NCBI GenBank assembly: GCA_020310875.1
Contig: CM035431.1
Span: 18,424,267-18,488,266, forward strand
Reading direction: 5' to 3'
Length of the DNA stretch: 64,000 nt
Origin: Ceratopteris richardii
Taxonomy: Eukaryota; Streptophyta; Polypodiopsida; Polypodiales; Pteridaceae
How positions within the stretch are numbered: position 1 is the stretch's first letter; every line of letters begins with the position of its first letter. Made by a program: the position numbers and the translations under genes. Below are positions 31,369 through 43,413 of the stretch, in pieces. Below the pieces are notes generated by a model. That model did no database searches, was not told the origin of the DNA, and worked only from the letters and a program-made list of their open reading frames with translations.

Positions 31369-34300
31369 CATTGAGTCTTCATTTCTTACTAGTATTGTGG
31401 GAGCTCTAATCGGGAGAGATTCAGATTCCCATGGGCCTGGAAATTGAGGTATTTCTTCTAGGGTATTAGATTCAAAATCTAATCTTTCATCTTCTTGTTG
31501 TTCTGCTTCATCTCCGTAAATAGATGGAATGTCTTGGGGAAATTGATCATGAAGATCATCAATCTCAGGAATAGGAGGGGAGTTATTGTTCTCCTTGGCC
31601 CATTTCTCCTCTTGTATTTCCCGCAAGAACTCTTGAGAGTGCTCCTGAATTGAAGGAGGTATTCCAGCATCCGTGGAATTTGAAACATAAGCTCCCATTG
31701 GTGGTGAGCTTCTTCCCTCAATAACTGGTTGAGCCTGTGGAGGTAAAGAAACTTGTGGTTTGTTTACCAATTGCTCTAATCTGTCTAGTAAGCCCTCGAA
31801 ATGCAAATTTGGTTTGATAGAGTTTGTCTGATTGAACTTTTAACTAGTCTCCAGTATAGCTTGAGCTTGTTCTACCATTTTCATGCACATTTTCATCCGT
31901 TCAATCTCTAAGTCCGCTCTAGGGTAACTCTTGTCTAGATTTGCAGCTGTAGGCCCTTCTTGAAGTCCAGCCTGGTAGGCCTTGAACATCATGTCCAAGC
32001 CTTCTGGGGTTGGATTTGGAAGAACAGAACCTGGTTGCGGTCTATTTACCATGGGTGGTGGGGTGGGATGAGGTGGAGTGGATGGAGTTTTGGCATGCGA
32101 GGGGTTTTGAGATGCAATGTCTTCTATTTCTGTTTTTGCGTCTTTCAAGTTTTCTTCTAGTTCCGATAACTTTTTATTCCACTTACGATTGGCCTTTTCT
32201 CTGCTATCCTTCCATGTTCTTGTTTTCCTCTTACTAGGCTCTCCTGATTCACTCGACTCCGATTGTTCTGCTGGTTTATCTTGTTTTAATGCTTGTGCCC
32301 TAGTAATTGCCTGTACAGGTGCCACATTACTGCTACTTAAACTTGAATCCGCCACTAAGCCTACCACATTAATGGGTGTAATCTTGGGTGCACTGGAGGG
32401 GTTTCTTGGACAATCTCTGGGGAGATGGTCTTTTCCACAATCAAGACAAAAAGCTTGTATTGTGATAGCCTGTCCTTGAGTTGGAGATGGTGGGTGGGGA
32501 CAATCACGAAGGAAATGGTCGCCCTGACATCTAAAACATGGTCCTCTAGGAGCTTGTGGTCTTACTTGTTTTAGTTGGGGCCTAGGGTTAGCATTTGCGT
32601 ACATGACATTGGAATATTCAGGCTCCCAATTTTGTTCCATAGGTTGTGCCTCATACTGATACAGGTAAATCTCACTATGTTCAGGTGACTCTGTGTAATA
32701 AGCATGTGGACTACCTTCATGGGAGTAGTCTGAACTATGAGCATGAGAGTCATTATCTGGTATCAATGGGGTTAGTGGGACCAATGCTCTATTTGGATTT
32801 TACTCTCCCACGGCATACTTGACTGGAATCACGTTGCTAGGAGTTGGTGGTTGGTTTCCCAAGATTGGTCCTATATTGTGCCTGATATTGCTGTTGTGGT
32901 CGATAATATGGCTATTGGTATTGGTTCTGATATCTACCTTGTTGGAAAGGTTGCTGATAAGTTTGTCTAACAGCCTGCCTATTGTAGGGACAATCTTGAG
33001 CCATGTGGTTCGTGTATTTTCTCTCAATAGTGCAATATGGAGCATTCCTTTCTCTAATGTTTTGGTTTTGCATTGGGCATACGTTAGCCATGTGGTCCCC
33101 TCCGCAGGTATAACATGGATTCAATGAGGTGAATCTTGGTATTTCTCTATTTTGAACTCCTAGCTTCTTGGCAACTTGCTCAGCTATCTCATCTATTTCC
33201 GTGGAGATTTTCGAAGTATGACTAGTAGAACTATCAGAATCCTTATGGAGTTTGGACAATCCTAACTCCTCACCCAAGTTATCTTCTATGTCAATGCACG
33301 TCTGCACACACTCTTCTATGGATCTAGGCTCTTTCAAGTACACATATGATCTTAGCTTTGTTCTCAGTAAGCCATCTAAGAACAAAGCCACTTGTTTGGC
33401 TGGTGTGGGTAACTCGGGAGCAGGGCATCCCTCTAAATACTATCTGAATCTTCTACCTGCTAGTCGCACTATTTCTTGGGGTGTCTGTTTGAAGCTGTGG
33501 ATCAGGGATGATGTGTTATGTCTGATACCACTCTTGGAAAATTCTACAATGAATTCGTCTAGCAATTGACCTATGTCGTGATAGTTGCGACTACTCAGTG
33601 GCTGAAACCAAGCTAATGCAGTGCCCTTAAGAGTCAAACCAAATGCCTCGTACTGGGTGAACAAATCCTCAACCTGTTCAGCTCTTAACACTTGTTTGAA
33701 CTCTGCCACATGATCATAAGGATCTCCTGACCTGTCAAAATAATTCTTCATTACCTTGATCACTTGAGTGGGTCTAAGGGTTCTTGTGTGCTCTCGGGGT
33801 CTAGACAATGGAAAATCATGTTCATCTCTTTGTTGCCTATGTGCTTGATGTCTCTCTCTTTCAAGTCTTTCATTTTCAACTCCTGATCTATTCCTACCCA
33901 CGGTGTGTGCAAAACTTACCTCAGGCCTCTCTCTATTTCTTTCTCTCTGGGCTTCATGAGCTTGGGATGATCCTACTCCTTGGAGGCCATGGGAAACATT
34001 GGATCTTGGTGGAGGGAAAATCAATTCACTCTTCCAAGTATATGCATGTCTATCATGTTCTGTTACCAAGAATATCTTCTCTGATGTGTTATCCAGGTAG
34101 ACAACTTTGCGTGGTATCTCAGGATCTTTGAATTCATAGATGATGACTATGCCCAATTGGCTAGGTTGATCTGGCTTGAATCTCCAAAAGGCTTCCTCTA
34201 TTTCTCTATTCAAGAATAGTTCTATGCTTTTGTTGTCTTGAGGGATCCAATCTGGTGTGATCACTCTAGTCAGAACTAACTTACCTCTAGGAGTCTGGGG

Positions 34301-34786
34301 TCCTTGTCCTACATTTCCTTGTTCTAGGTCTCCTATCTCATTCTCATGAATGATATTTCCAAACTCATTGGTTCTATCTGGTTGGTTGGTGACCACATAC
34401 ACAGTTCCTTCCTTATCAATGTATGAACCCTCTTCGAACTTGACCACCGGGTGTTCAAGTCCAAAGGGTTGATCTGGATTTTTGAGTTGGACCACTGATC
34501 GCCTCAGGCCATCCTCATAGATGCGAGCACCTAATTGGTTAGTCTGAATATATTCCAATTGTGTCTTATAGGGACCTTCTGGTGTTTGTAAATAATCAGT
34601 TCCTGAGCCACCTACAAGTTTCCCCATGCTAAAAGACATTTCTGAATCACTTGTGTCTGAACTTAGTCTGTAAGGATGACCACTTAGTTGTTGTGCCCAA
34701 GACTTAGATGTATGGTTGAAACTAGCCTCAGAAGATCTAATGCTTTGTTTATCCTTGCCTAGGTGTCTACCAGACCTCAGGTTCAT
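31369..34786 (-). pseudogene. Element C gag
   Basis: Minus strand, ATG at 34786 (MNLRSGRHLGKDKQ). Capsid domain at about 33770-33430 (MKNYFDRSGDPYDHVAEF, ALAWFQPL, SSLIHSFKQTPQEIVRLAGRRFR), then AIEECVQ-type block SIEECVQTCIDIEDNLGEEL (about 33310). Knuckles are CYTCGGDHMANVC (about 33110), CFRCQGDHFLRDC (about 32540) and CLDCGKDHLPRDC (about 32440). A charged helix follows, then a conserved acidic tail with FLREIQEEKWAKE, DLHDQFPQDIPSIYG and FPGPWESESLPIRAPT, ending beside D. Capsid and RNA-binding protein of the particle. Nearly whole, with a few breaks. Confidence 0.9.
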
Positions 34787-36086
34787 AAGCTTTGTCTTCT
34801 AGTCCCAAAATTCCCCTTTGTATTGCTCAAAATCCATTGGGGCCCCCTTGGTTTCCTAGTCCCACCGGAGCGTCAACTTCAAAATATCCTATCTGAAAAT
34901 CAACGAGCTATAGAGCTCAAAAAATGGACTTTGGATGAAAAAGTTATGTCAAATCAGGCTCCTGGGGTTCAAATCAGGCAAACAAGACCTTTTGGAGAAA
35001 ATCACGATTTTGTGAAATCAGAGAATCGCGATGCTGTGAAGTCAAAGAATCGCGATTTTGAGCAGAGAATCGGGTTTTTGAAAATCATGATTTTGAGCAC
35101 AGAATCGTGTTTCAGAGAATCGTGGTTCACAAAATCGTGGTTCACAGGATCGTGATTCACAAAATCGTGTTTTAGAGAATCGTGTTCTAGAGAATCGCGA
35201 TTTTGTCTTAGAGAATTGTGGTTTTCAAAATTTAGAGAATCGCGATTTTGTCTTAGAGAATTGTGGTTTTCAAAATTTAGAGAATCGCGATTTTGAGTAC
35301 AAGCACAAAATCGTGTTTTTTTTAAATTGCGATTTTGAGCACAGAATCGTGTTTTAGAGAATCGTAATTTTGTCTCAGAGAATCCTGTTTTCACAGAATC
35401 GTGTTTTTCACAAAATCGTGGTTCTCAAAATCGTGTTTTTTGACATGAAAATCGCGATTTTATCTCAGAGAATCATGTTTTCACAAAATCATGTTTTTCA
35501 CAAAATCGTGGTTCTCAGAATCGTGTTTTTTGACGTGAGAATCGTGATTTTGTCTCAGAGAATTTTGTTTTCACAAAATCGTGTTTTAGAGAATGGTGTT
35601 CTCACAGAATCGTGTTTTTGGCTGAAAATCGTGATTTGTGAGAATCGCAATTTTGAGCACAACCACAGAATCGCGATTCTGAGAATGACCACAGAATCGT
35701 GATTTTCAAAAAAATTTGAATTTTCACAGAATCGCGATTTTCATCACAAAATCGCGTTTTTTGGCGGGAACTTCAAATTTTTGAGTGTCGAGCAATGGCG
35801 AGCTCCGTATGAGTAGAAAATCATGAAAAACACAGGCGCTTGTTTTCCCTGGCACTTCCTAACTCCTTCCCACACAATAATGCATGAAAAATGGTATGAA
35901 AATGGTGAAAATGCACTAAAAAACAAGAAATTTCTATGAAGAAGAAGATGGAAGAAGGTGGAGATGATGATGATGAAGAAGATGAAGAAGAAAAATCAGA
36001 AAATGAACAAAAATGACAGTTTTTTTTACCTTCCAACATCGCAAACCTACGATCTTACCATCACAATGCTCGTCCTCGAAGCTCTC
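34787..36086 (-). other. Element C leader
   Basis: 1.3 kb between primer site and gag. Non-coding; holds the palindromic array 34990-35770 and a CATC/GAAGAAGATG-rich stretch near 35940-36000. About 200 bp next to gag (34790-34985) have no recognised content. Confidence 0.65.
34990..35770. repeat. Palindromic AATCGCGATTTT array in the element C leader
   Basis: About 780 bp of short, irregularly spaced copies of AATCGCGATTTT and variants (AATCGTGATT, AATCGTGTTTT, AATCATGATT) separated by TGAGCACAG, TCTCAGAG, TTTTCACAA or similar. The core ATCGCGAT is a perfect palindrome. Most variants are CG-to-TG or CG-to-CA changes. Confidence 0.88.
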
Positions 36087-36104
36087 TCCCTGGCAACGGC
36101 GCCA
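36087..36104 (-). other. Element C primer-binding site (tRNA-Asp type)
   Basis: Minus strand TGGCGCCGTTGCCAGGGA, eight bases from the 5' LTR; one change from the usual plant tRNA-Asp complement. Confidence 0.85.
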
Positions 36105-36112
36105 AAATTTGG

Positions 36113-36721
36113 TGTAGCTCAAGCGTAAGCACCACCTCCTTTACTTGTCAATCCGTGGAGACGTGAGGATCAGTATGAAGACCACGAGCAAGTGAAGGCA
36201 CAAGTGTGTGAGTGAAAGCACACAAGCATGTACACACATACACACACACGCACACAAGGCAAGATCAAAGAGAGGAACAATGGAAAGCTTCGATTGCAAA
36301 AGAGTTCTCTTACAAAAGCTCTATTCTCTAATAAGCTAACCTCAAAAATGAGCTCTCTAGCTCTTTTTATAGTTTTTTGAGTAGTTTTAGCCCTGTCCAG
36401 ACCTAGTGTCTGGCCTACTTAAAAATTAGGTTCCAGGGCTTATTTGAGGGCTCAAACGAAGTCTAAAAATTATGAAAATTGGTACGATGGTAATTCTAAT
36501 ACTCCTCAAGCTCGAGGACTCCTCGGCTTGAACAAAATGGAGTTATAAAAATAGATAATGGTATTTACAATGGTTTTTAGTGATGAAAATCACTATTTTT
36601 GTAGGGGATTCTTCTGAAAATTTGACATACACTTCTTGGAGCTCCCTACTTGCTTTCTCTTATTCAATGTCCACTTCTTTGATGTGCTTCCTTGTTTTAT
36701 GCTTGACCTTGAGTTCCAACA
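36113..36721 (-). repeat. Element C 5' LTR (right)
   Basis: 609 bp, partner of 18878-19482, with TATA complement at 36364-36371. Confidence 0.93.
36364..36371 (-). promoter_or_regulatory. TATA box in the element C 5' LTR
   Basis: Minus strand TATAAAAA in the shared core promoter block. Confidence 0.6.
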
Positions 36722-36726
36722 CACCA
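36722..36726 (+). repeat. Target-site duplication CACCA, right copy
   Basis: Matches 18873-18877. Confidence 0.88.
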
Positions 36727-37560
36727 CCACCCTCATTTCCACCACCATCTGTTCACCTACCTCAGACCATCCCACCACCTCCTAGAGTAGGATCAGTATT
36801 AGCTGACCCCACTCCTGAAGACATAGATATGATGCTTAAGGCATATCAGGCCAGAATCCAAGAAGGGCCAAATGTGGCGGATCATGACAAGTGCTACCCT
36901 AGAGCTGACCTAGAGATAGAAAGAACCAAGTTGTGTGCGAAAATGGTCGCGTTGGCTCAGACCATGTTTGAAGCCAGTCGTCTCTTCAATTACTCTCGCT
37001 TAGCTAAGACACAATTGCACTTGGATGGACTCCTAGAGAAGTTAGAGAGCATAATTGCAAGATCTACCAAGGAAGAAAAAAATCAAGGGAGAGATGAGGC
37101 AAGTAAAAGAATAAGCCTTCGCCCACAGGAAGCTTTTGTGCCCAATTCCACTGAACCAGACACCTCCTCTTCTATGAATAGGTACACACCCGAATTCCTA
37201 CGAGAGATTCAAGAAGACAAATGGGCTAATGAAAGTGAAGTCCCTCCTCCCATTGAACTTGTGGATGACACACATGATCAATTCCCACAAGATATTCCTT
37301 CCATTTATGGAGAGCAGGAGAGTGCACAAAGTCAAGAGAGGTTAGACTTTGAGTCTAACTCCCTCCAAGAATTACCCCACTTCACAGGCCCATGGGAAGC
37401 CAAGTCTACTTGTATGAGAGCACCCACGGTCATGGTAAGAAACGAAGACTCAGTCATACCTAGGAATACGGAGGTAGTGAAAAACACTAAGGTGTAGTGC
37501 AACCTCACTTTAGAAGAGCTACTCAAAGTTAGGCCAGAATTATGGAAACATGTAGCTAAC
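36727..37560 (+). pseudogene. Element A gag, third segment (acidic tail)
   Basis: Continuation of gag after C. Starts Pro-rich, then DIDMMLKAYQARIQEGP, YPRADLEIERTKLCAKMV, and the conserved tail FLREIQEDKWANE, THDQFPQDIPSIYG, HFTGPWEAKSTCMRAPTVMV. The same tail is in C (31369-31800) and in the remnant at 48124-48615. It leads into the protease region. Confidence 0.85.
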
Positions 37561-37659
37561 CAAGTGCCAGAAGTAGCGAAACCCCGTTCCCAGGTAGGTT
37601 CTCATAGAACAGTGCCAGAAATTCCTCTAGACAAGATAGAAGATATGAGTGAAGGTGAA

Positions 37660-37990
37660 GAAGGAAACACCTATCTTCCCATTACCCATCAGGGGTACAC
37701 AACCAAGGCAATTCTAGACTCAGGTGCAGGAGTTGCTATTGCTACCACTTCCGTATGGAAGCTTTGGGGCAAGCCAGCACTCAGGCCCACGAGGATGAAA
37801 TTGCAGATGGCTGATGGTCACATAGAAAGACCCTTAGGCTTGCTGGAAGGAATAACTCTCACTACATGCGGTGTTGAGTTTGAGCATACTTTTGCCATAT
37901 ATGATTTCAGCAAGAACCATGCCTATGAGATGATTTTGGGAAGACCATTTATGCGACAGTTGCAAGTGGTCCAGGATTGGGGAACCAATT
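37660..37990 (+). pseudogene. Element A protease (first, usual position)
   Basis: Retropepsin between gag and RT: TTKAILDSGAGVAIATTS (active Asp at about 37717), PLGLLEGITLTTCGVEF, then YEMILGRPFM (about 37930), the ILGRPF-type ending common in plant Ty3/gypsy. It would cut the polyprotein. E has the equivalent at 62170-62574. Confidence 0.88.
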
Positions 37991-38039
37991 CCTTGTATTT
38001 GCAACACTTAGGTGTTACGACCAAAGTCAATCTCAAGGA

Positions 38040-38990
38040 TTACTCTCATAGAGATGTACCGCCTATTCAATGGAATCCCATCCATAGAGCCAAGGATGAC
38101 ACGGAGTCTGTGCACTCCATAGGATCAGGATCCTCATGGATGCACGAAGACACTCACTTATGGATGTGTAAAGTGGCAGTGGAAGAAGAGAAGAGAGAAA
38201 AGACCAGAGAGATAGGTGCGAAAGAAACCCATAGATCCATTCAAGACCCAGCATACGCACCTGTAGTGTTTCCTGATGAAGAGTTTGAACCTCACGGCTG
38301 GGCAGAAATTTTAGCCACAATGGACGTAGCCATCAATGAGGAACAATGGACACCCCACTGTGATGAGGATGGCTATGACATTTCAGTCTTCTCCATAGAG
38401 CCAATCATGGGAGATTCGGTTTTAGAAGAGTGCGAACCTAGCCCTGATGCATTTGAGGATGCAAGTGACTCCGATCTAGAGTCAATCATTATGGACCCAC
38501 CTTTTGCATCAGATGAAGAATACTTCTATGAAGTAGAAGCTCATCCTCAGAGACATGGAGAGCTTACAAATGATGTAAGATTAGCCACACAAGTGACCCC
38601 TAAGGATGAAGGAAAGAAAAGAAAGAAGAGAGAAGTCACACCAGAAGAGGAAGAATCTTTGTTTGAGGTCCCTGAAAACTTTAAAAAGTATGAGATAGAC
38701 GACAGGAGAGTCATGATAAGAATGCATAAAGGCGAGGCACAATCAGGAGAGGCCTATGATAACAAAGAAACCACCAAGAAGATAGTGGTAGCCTTAGAAG
38801 AAGGAGAGGAGAGATGCACGTACATAGGTCATGACCTAACCAAAGAAGAAGAGCTCGAATTGATAGCCTTGCTACAAGAATACAAAGATGTATTTGCTTG
38901 GAGTTACAAGGACTTGAAGGGTGTTGACCTAGACATATGCTCACACACAATTCCCATGACCTCAGACGCGAAACCCTCTAAGCAAAAACC
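38040..38990 (+). pseudogene. Element A protease-RT linker
   Basis: A long acidic, Glu-rich region of about 300 residues between protease and RT, with the conserved HGWAEILATMDVAINEEQW and YDISVF blocks and a K/E-rich stretch, ending in DVFAWSYKDLKGVD, the RT entry motif. E has the same at 61200-62100. No enzyme domain is seen. Confidence 0.7.
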
Positions 38991-39700
38991 ATACACATAT
39001 AATGATAATTATGCTGCTAAGATCAAAGAGGAGATAGATAGACTGGTAGAAGCTGGATTCATTTATGAAATTGAGCACACTGAGTGGGTATCCCCCATTG
39101 TAGTGGTTCCCAAGAAGAATGGAAAGCTACATGTGTGCATTAACTTGAAAAAGGTCAATGCAGCCACAATTCGAGATAACTATCCACTTCCTATCACGGA
39201 GCATCTACTAGAAAGGGTAGCAGGCAAGGAAGTGTACAGCTTCCTTGATGGATTTTCGGGTTACAATCAAGTAGCCATAGCTCCAGAAGATCAGCATAAG
39301 ACAGCTTTTGCCACAGAGTGGGGCATATTTGCTTTTCGGGTAATGCCATTCGGGCTTACCAATGCTCCTGCAACCTTTCGAAGGCTGATGTGTCACGTGT
39401 TTAAAGAGTTCTTGAGGAAGAATTTAGAAGTCTATGTTGATGATCTCTGTGCTCATTCCAACATTAGACAGACACATATACCTGAACTCAGGCAAATCTT
39501 TGACAAATGCAGAGAATATCAAGTCTGGTTGAACCCAGAAAAGTGTGTTTTCATGGTTAGGCAAGGCAAGATTCTAGGACACATAGTGTCAAAGAATGGC
39601 ATATCCACCGATGAAGAGAAAGTAAGAGCCATAGCCAAGTTACCTAGGCCAAATAATGTCAAGGAAGTACAAGCTTTCATGGGGCATTGTGGCTATTACC
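38990..39700 (+). pseudogene. Element A reverse transcriptase
   Basis: KQKPYTYNDNYAAKIKEEID, VSPIVVVPKKNGKLHVCINL, FLDGFSGYNQVAIAPED, FGLTNAPATFRR, catalytic YVDD (about 39433) and GHIVSKNGI. Copies element RNA into cDNA. Very close to the RT of B at 20-720. The element is not whole. Confidence 0.92.
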
Positions 39701-39729
39701 ATCGCCTTATACACATGTACGCCATGGAC

Positions 39730-40200
39730 TTTTGACTAACGTTGAGTGGACCGATGAATGTGAAAACTCCTTCAATGAACTCATGAGAATATTTTGTTCA
39801 GCACCAATCCTGACCACAACAGATTGGAATAAGCCATTTCATGTTCACGTGGATGTGTACTCGCACAACCTACGGGTGAAGGTAATATGGATTTTCTAAT
39901 TGCCTATGCTAGTAGAGAATTGAATGCAGCTGAACGAAATTACACAACCACTGAACGAGAGGGATTAGGCATGGTATATGCAGTTAAAATGTTTAGACAC
40001 TATTTGCTTGCAAATAAGTTTAAATTTTTTACCGATCATCAGGCATTATTGTACTTGGTAAATAAGCCATGCAATATAGGTAGATTAGTAAGATGGTTTC
40101 TCTTACTAATGGAATACGACTTTGAGGTTGTGCTAAGAAAAGGCAAGACTCACTTGAGATCAGACCATCTCTCTAGGCTCACATCTGGAGAAGCCGCACA
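39730..40200 (+). pseudogene. Element A RNase H
   Basis: FHVHVD, YASRELNAAERNYTTTEREGLGMVYAVKMFRHYLL, FFTDHQALLYLVNKP and LRSDHLSRL give the RNase H catalytic pattern. Removes RNA from the RNA-DNA hybrid. Confidence 0.88.
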
Positions 40201-40489
40201 AGGAGTATCAGATGACCTTCCTGATGCTTACTTGTTTAATTTGGAAGTGGTACCTCAGTGGGCTAAGCCATTAGTGCTAGTCTTGACATACGGGCCTAAT
40301 CACCCAGTCATAAACACTCAAGATAGAGAGGTAGTAAAAGCACAAAAGTACCATATCATGGCAGGAAATATGTACAAACAGACTGATCACGGGATATTGG
40401 CGTGTTGTGTGGAAGAGGACGAGTACACAAAATGGTTGCAATTAGCACATGTAGGTGCATTAGAGCAATAGTACTCAAAGCAAAGAACT

Positions 40490-41700
40490 TTGCAGTCACT
40501 TAGGAGATTTGGAGTGCATTGGCCTACTATGGAAGCTGATGTCCATAAGTTGTTCAAAGAATGCCCAATCTGTTGCACTAAACCACCTGTGGAACATGCC
40601 ACTCTTTATCACGTTTCCATAGTGCCAGATTGGAGTGAATCATTAGTAACCTTCCTTAGGACGAGAACATTCCCTCAAGATATGACACTGGCCAGACAAA
40701 GAAGTCTAGAACAAGAAGCCCTAGATTTCTCACTCATTGGTGATAATCTATACAAGTGTGGTAAAGATGGTTACCTGAGACTATGTGTCCATGAGAGTGA
40801 ATATCTCAAGATCTTGGAAACTGCTCACCAAGGTGTAGCAGGAGGACACTTTGCACCAGATCCAGTGATCAAGGCAATCCTATTTGCAGGATTATGGTGG
40901 CCAACCCTTCACATGGATGCACATACCTATGTGAAGAGGTGTGATGTTTGTCATCGAACTCAGTATCCTATACGCAAAGATGAGATGCCACTGAAGCCTA
41001 TGATGGGTAGACGTGCATTCTCTAAGTGGGGAATAGACTTTGTTGGTCCGATTAATCCCCCAGCTAAGGGTTCACATGCTGAATATATCATTGTGGCCAC
41101 AGACTATCTAACTAAGTGGGTAGAAGTAAAAGCTACCACAAAGAACGATGCTCAAACAACAGCTAAGTTCTTATTTGAGAATGTGTTCACAAGATACGGG
41201 CTACCTATAGAGCTAGTCAGTGATAGAGGGACTCACTTCTTGAATGAAGTTATTGAAAATCTGCTCCAAGAATTCTTGGTTATACACAAGAAGTCTGCCC
41301 CCTATCACCCACAAGCTAATGGGCAAGTCGAAAGCACAAACAAGATTCTATGTAATGTGCTTACCAAATTGGTGAATAATAAACGCTCTGATTGGGACAA
41401 ACAACTACACCATGCTATTTGGGCATACCGAGTTGCCTATAAAACGGTACTCCAAGCTACTCCCTTTCAGATGGTATTCGGTCAAAATGCAGTGCTACCT
41501 TTGGACTTTTTGATACCTACACTGAAAGTAGCACAAGAGCATGAATGGATGGGTCATGAACTCTCTTCGAGGATTCTTGATCTGGAACGACTAGGTGAAA
41601 CAAGACTAAGAGCGGCAGCAGGAATATATGCAGCTAAGAAAAGACAGAAGGCATACTTTGATGCCCACGTTAAGAATAAAGGTTTGAAAGTGTGGAGACC
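40490..41700 (+). pseudogene. Element A integrase
   Basis: Zinc module HQGVAGGHFAPD ... CDVCHRTQ (about 40830-40965), core WGIDFVGPI (about 41030), LVSDRGTHF (about 41215), NGQVESTNK (about 41320), and the family tail with VYAAKKRQKAYFDAH-like text. Joins cDNA to target DNA. Same layout as in B, C and E. Confidence 0.92.
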
Positions 41701-42119
41701 TAGTATTAGTCTACACTTTGAAGCAACATGCGAGAAAACTAGAGAAGAGAGGCTATGGACCTATGATCATAAATAGGATCTCGACTAGTGGAGCAGTCCA
41801 ATTAGCCACACTCCAAGGCGATATTCTCCCTAGCTAGTAAACGGATGCAAAGTCAAGTTATATCAAGAACCTCTCACCGAGGAAATGCTCAATCGACTCA
41901 ACACTGCCAAGAAACGTAAAGAAGAGGAAAAACGAGTTCGAGAAGAAGCACAGGCAGAAGCTTTAGAACACATTTGAAGGATGAAGTTGGGAAGGCAGGG
42001 TAGAGATCAGCCTAGGATAGAAGACTATGCAGCTCAAGGATATCATGTGGCTATGTGTGAAGTCTCGAAGGTAAGCCCCCATAGAATAGTTGACTGACGT
42101 CCTTTTGTAACCTTGGAGA

Positions 42120-42490
42120 TAGGACAAGGAAAGAGTGCAAGGACTGCACGGGCCTTAATTGACTAAGGAGCAGCCACTAGTGCTGTTAGACTCTCTTACT
42201 GTCAAGAATTGAAGCTAAAAGTCAATCCTATAGAGGCATATCTCATAGGATTGGGAGGTGTGGAAACCCCTTGCATGGGCGAGGTAGAGCTTCCCCTCCA
42301 CATTCAAGATGTCTTAATGACAGTGAAAGTACTAGTGTGTCAAGATGAGGACCTCACTGAGCCTCTGGTCTTGGGTCAAGACTGGATCTATGACCATGCC
42401 GTCAACTTAAACCTAAGAAGTGGACTTCTTCAGGTATGGGTAAATCAGAGTCGAATTACAATTGAGTTAGATAATGGAGCACTCAAGGAA
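42120..42490 (+). pseudogene. Element A second retropepsin-like domain
   Basis: Has EAYLIGLGGVETPCMGEVEL (about 42230) and LVLGQDWIYDHAVNLNLRSG (about 42370-42430), at the same place after integrase as in B, C and E. Element A therefore carries two retropepsin-type domains of different subtype. Confidence 0.78.
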
Positions 42491-42499
42491 CTAGGAAAG

Positions 42500-43229
42500 G
42501 CACAGACTCCTGGTCCTTCCAGGGGTACACATGAAGTTGACAATGCTATTCTTGTCCAAAGCTATGTGATGCAGAGGAATGATGATCTCAATAAAGAAGT
42601 CAAGGACTCAACGGAGCTCCCTTCTTTTCCAAAGGCCACAGGGAGGAAGCAACCAAAGGCAAATCAATTACTGAAGATTACCTATGCTGGAGGCAGGCCA
42701 AAAGGACGTGCGTAGCAGGATGAATCAGCCATCAAAACAATTGTGGGTACAGAAAGGCAAGCATCCTATTGCGATCAAGCCACAACAACTATCTCAACTT
42801 CCTATTAGTAATCAACGACATGATACTAATAAGAAGACTTCCAAAAATTCTTTTGAGAAAGTGAAATCTATCTGGGTACCCAAGAAGTCGATGAAGGCTA
42901 GCCCACAATCAAGACAAATTTGGGTGCCTAAGGCTTGCTTGCGGGCTCAACTAGTCACACACAAATCACACCATACACGACAGGGTTCACTCACTCAAAG
43001 AGCCGATGCCCACTCTCATTCAACACACACAAACGCACATTTACACATCATCACAGGCGGAATCACTTGCAAATGGGTCCCTATACAGCCTCATTTCCAA
43101 GAACACACCCTCATAAAGCCCTCCAGAGTCTCCACAAAACCAAAACATAAAGTCATTCATTGTGTTTGGCAGCCAAAAGCTTGTAATAAAGCCCCCGATC
43201 CCATTTGTACATTCCTCTCCACCTACTAA
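42500..43229 (+). pseudogene. Element A W-V-P-K repeat ORF
   Basis: Basic low-complexity stretch with KQLWVQK, KSIWVPKK, RQIWVPK, CKWVPI and HCVWQPK. It parallels 3111-3752 almost motif for motif. Confidence 0.65.
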
Positions 43230-43316
43230 CTGCATCTTTTCACGTAGCTCAGAGGATTAACAACACACACAATCATTAAGCACTCACTGATCGACTAACT
43301 CATCATTCACCTCATG

Positions 43317-43369
43317 TTAATATTGTAAGAGGGACAAAAATTTTTCTAACTTGTCCTTTACAATGTTAA
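43317..43369 (+). other. Hairpin before the element A 3' gene
   Basis: TTAATATTGTAA (43317-43328) pairs with TTACAATGTTAA (43358-43369) with one G-U, and GGGACAA pairs with TTGTCC inside. It corresponds to the hairpin at 3886-3936 in B, with pairing-preserving differences. Confidence 0.65.
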
Positions 43370-43392
43370 CGCCTGCTTCTATATTCTCACAG
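43370..43392 (+). promoter_or_regulatory. Candidate 3' splice site before the element A 3' gene
   Basis: Pyrimidine-rich GCTTCTATATTCTCACAG ending at 43392, with a TTAAC branch-point-like string just before it, 22 bases before the ATG at 43414. Confidence 0.45.
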
Positions 43393-43413
43393 AACTAGCA
43401 AGCACGCTGTAAC

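Larger units (their letters stand above)
18878..36721 (-). mobile_element. Element C: Ty3/gypsy element, minus strand, split by D
   Basis: About 9.9 kb without D. It has LTRs of 605 bp (left, 3') and 609 bp (right, 5'), a tRNA-Asp-type primer site, a long leader with a palindromic array, gag, integrase, second retropepsin-like domain, W-V-P-K ORF, 3' region and polypurine tract. No protease-RT-RNase H region and no extra 3' gene are seen, so it is an incomplete member. CACCA flanks it on both sides. The two LTRs differ at about 25 sites (about 4%). It is related to E and more distantly to A/B. Confidence 0.92.

Noticed and set aside
35002-35702. Repetitive proteins of about 110-130 residues read from the leader of C on both strands
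   Set aside because: They are translations of the palindromic array; the same peptide pattern on both strands follows from the palindromes.
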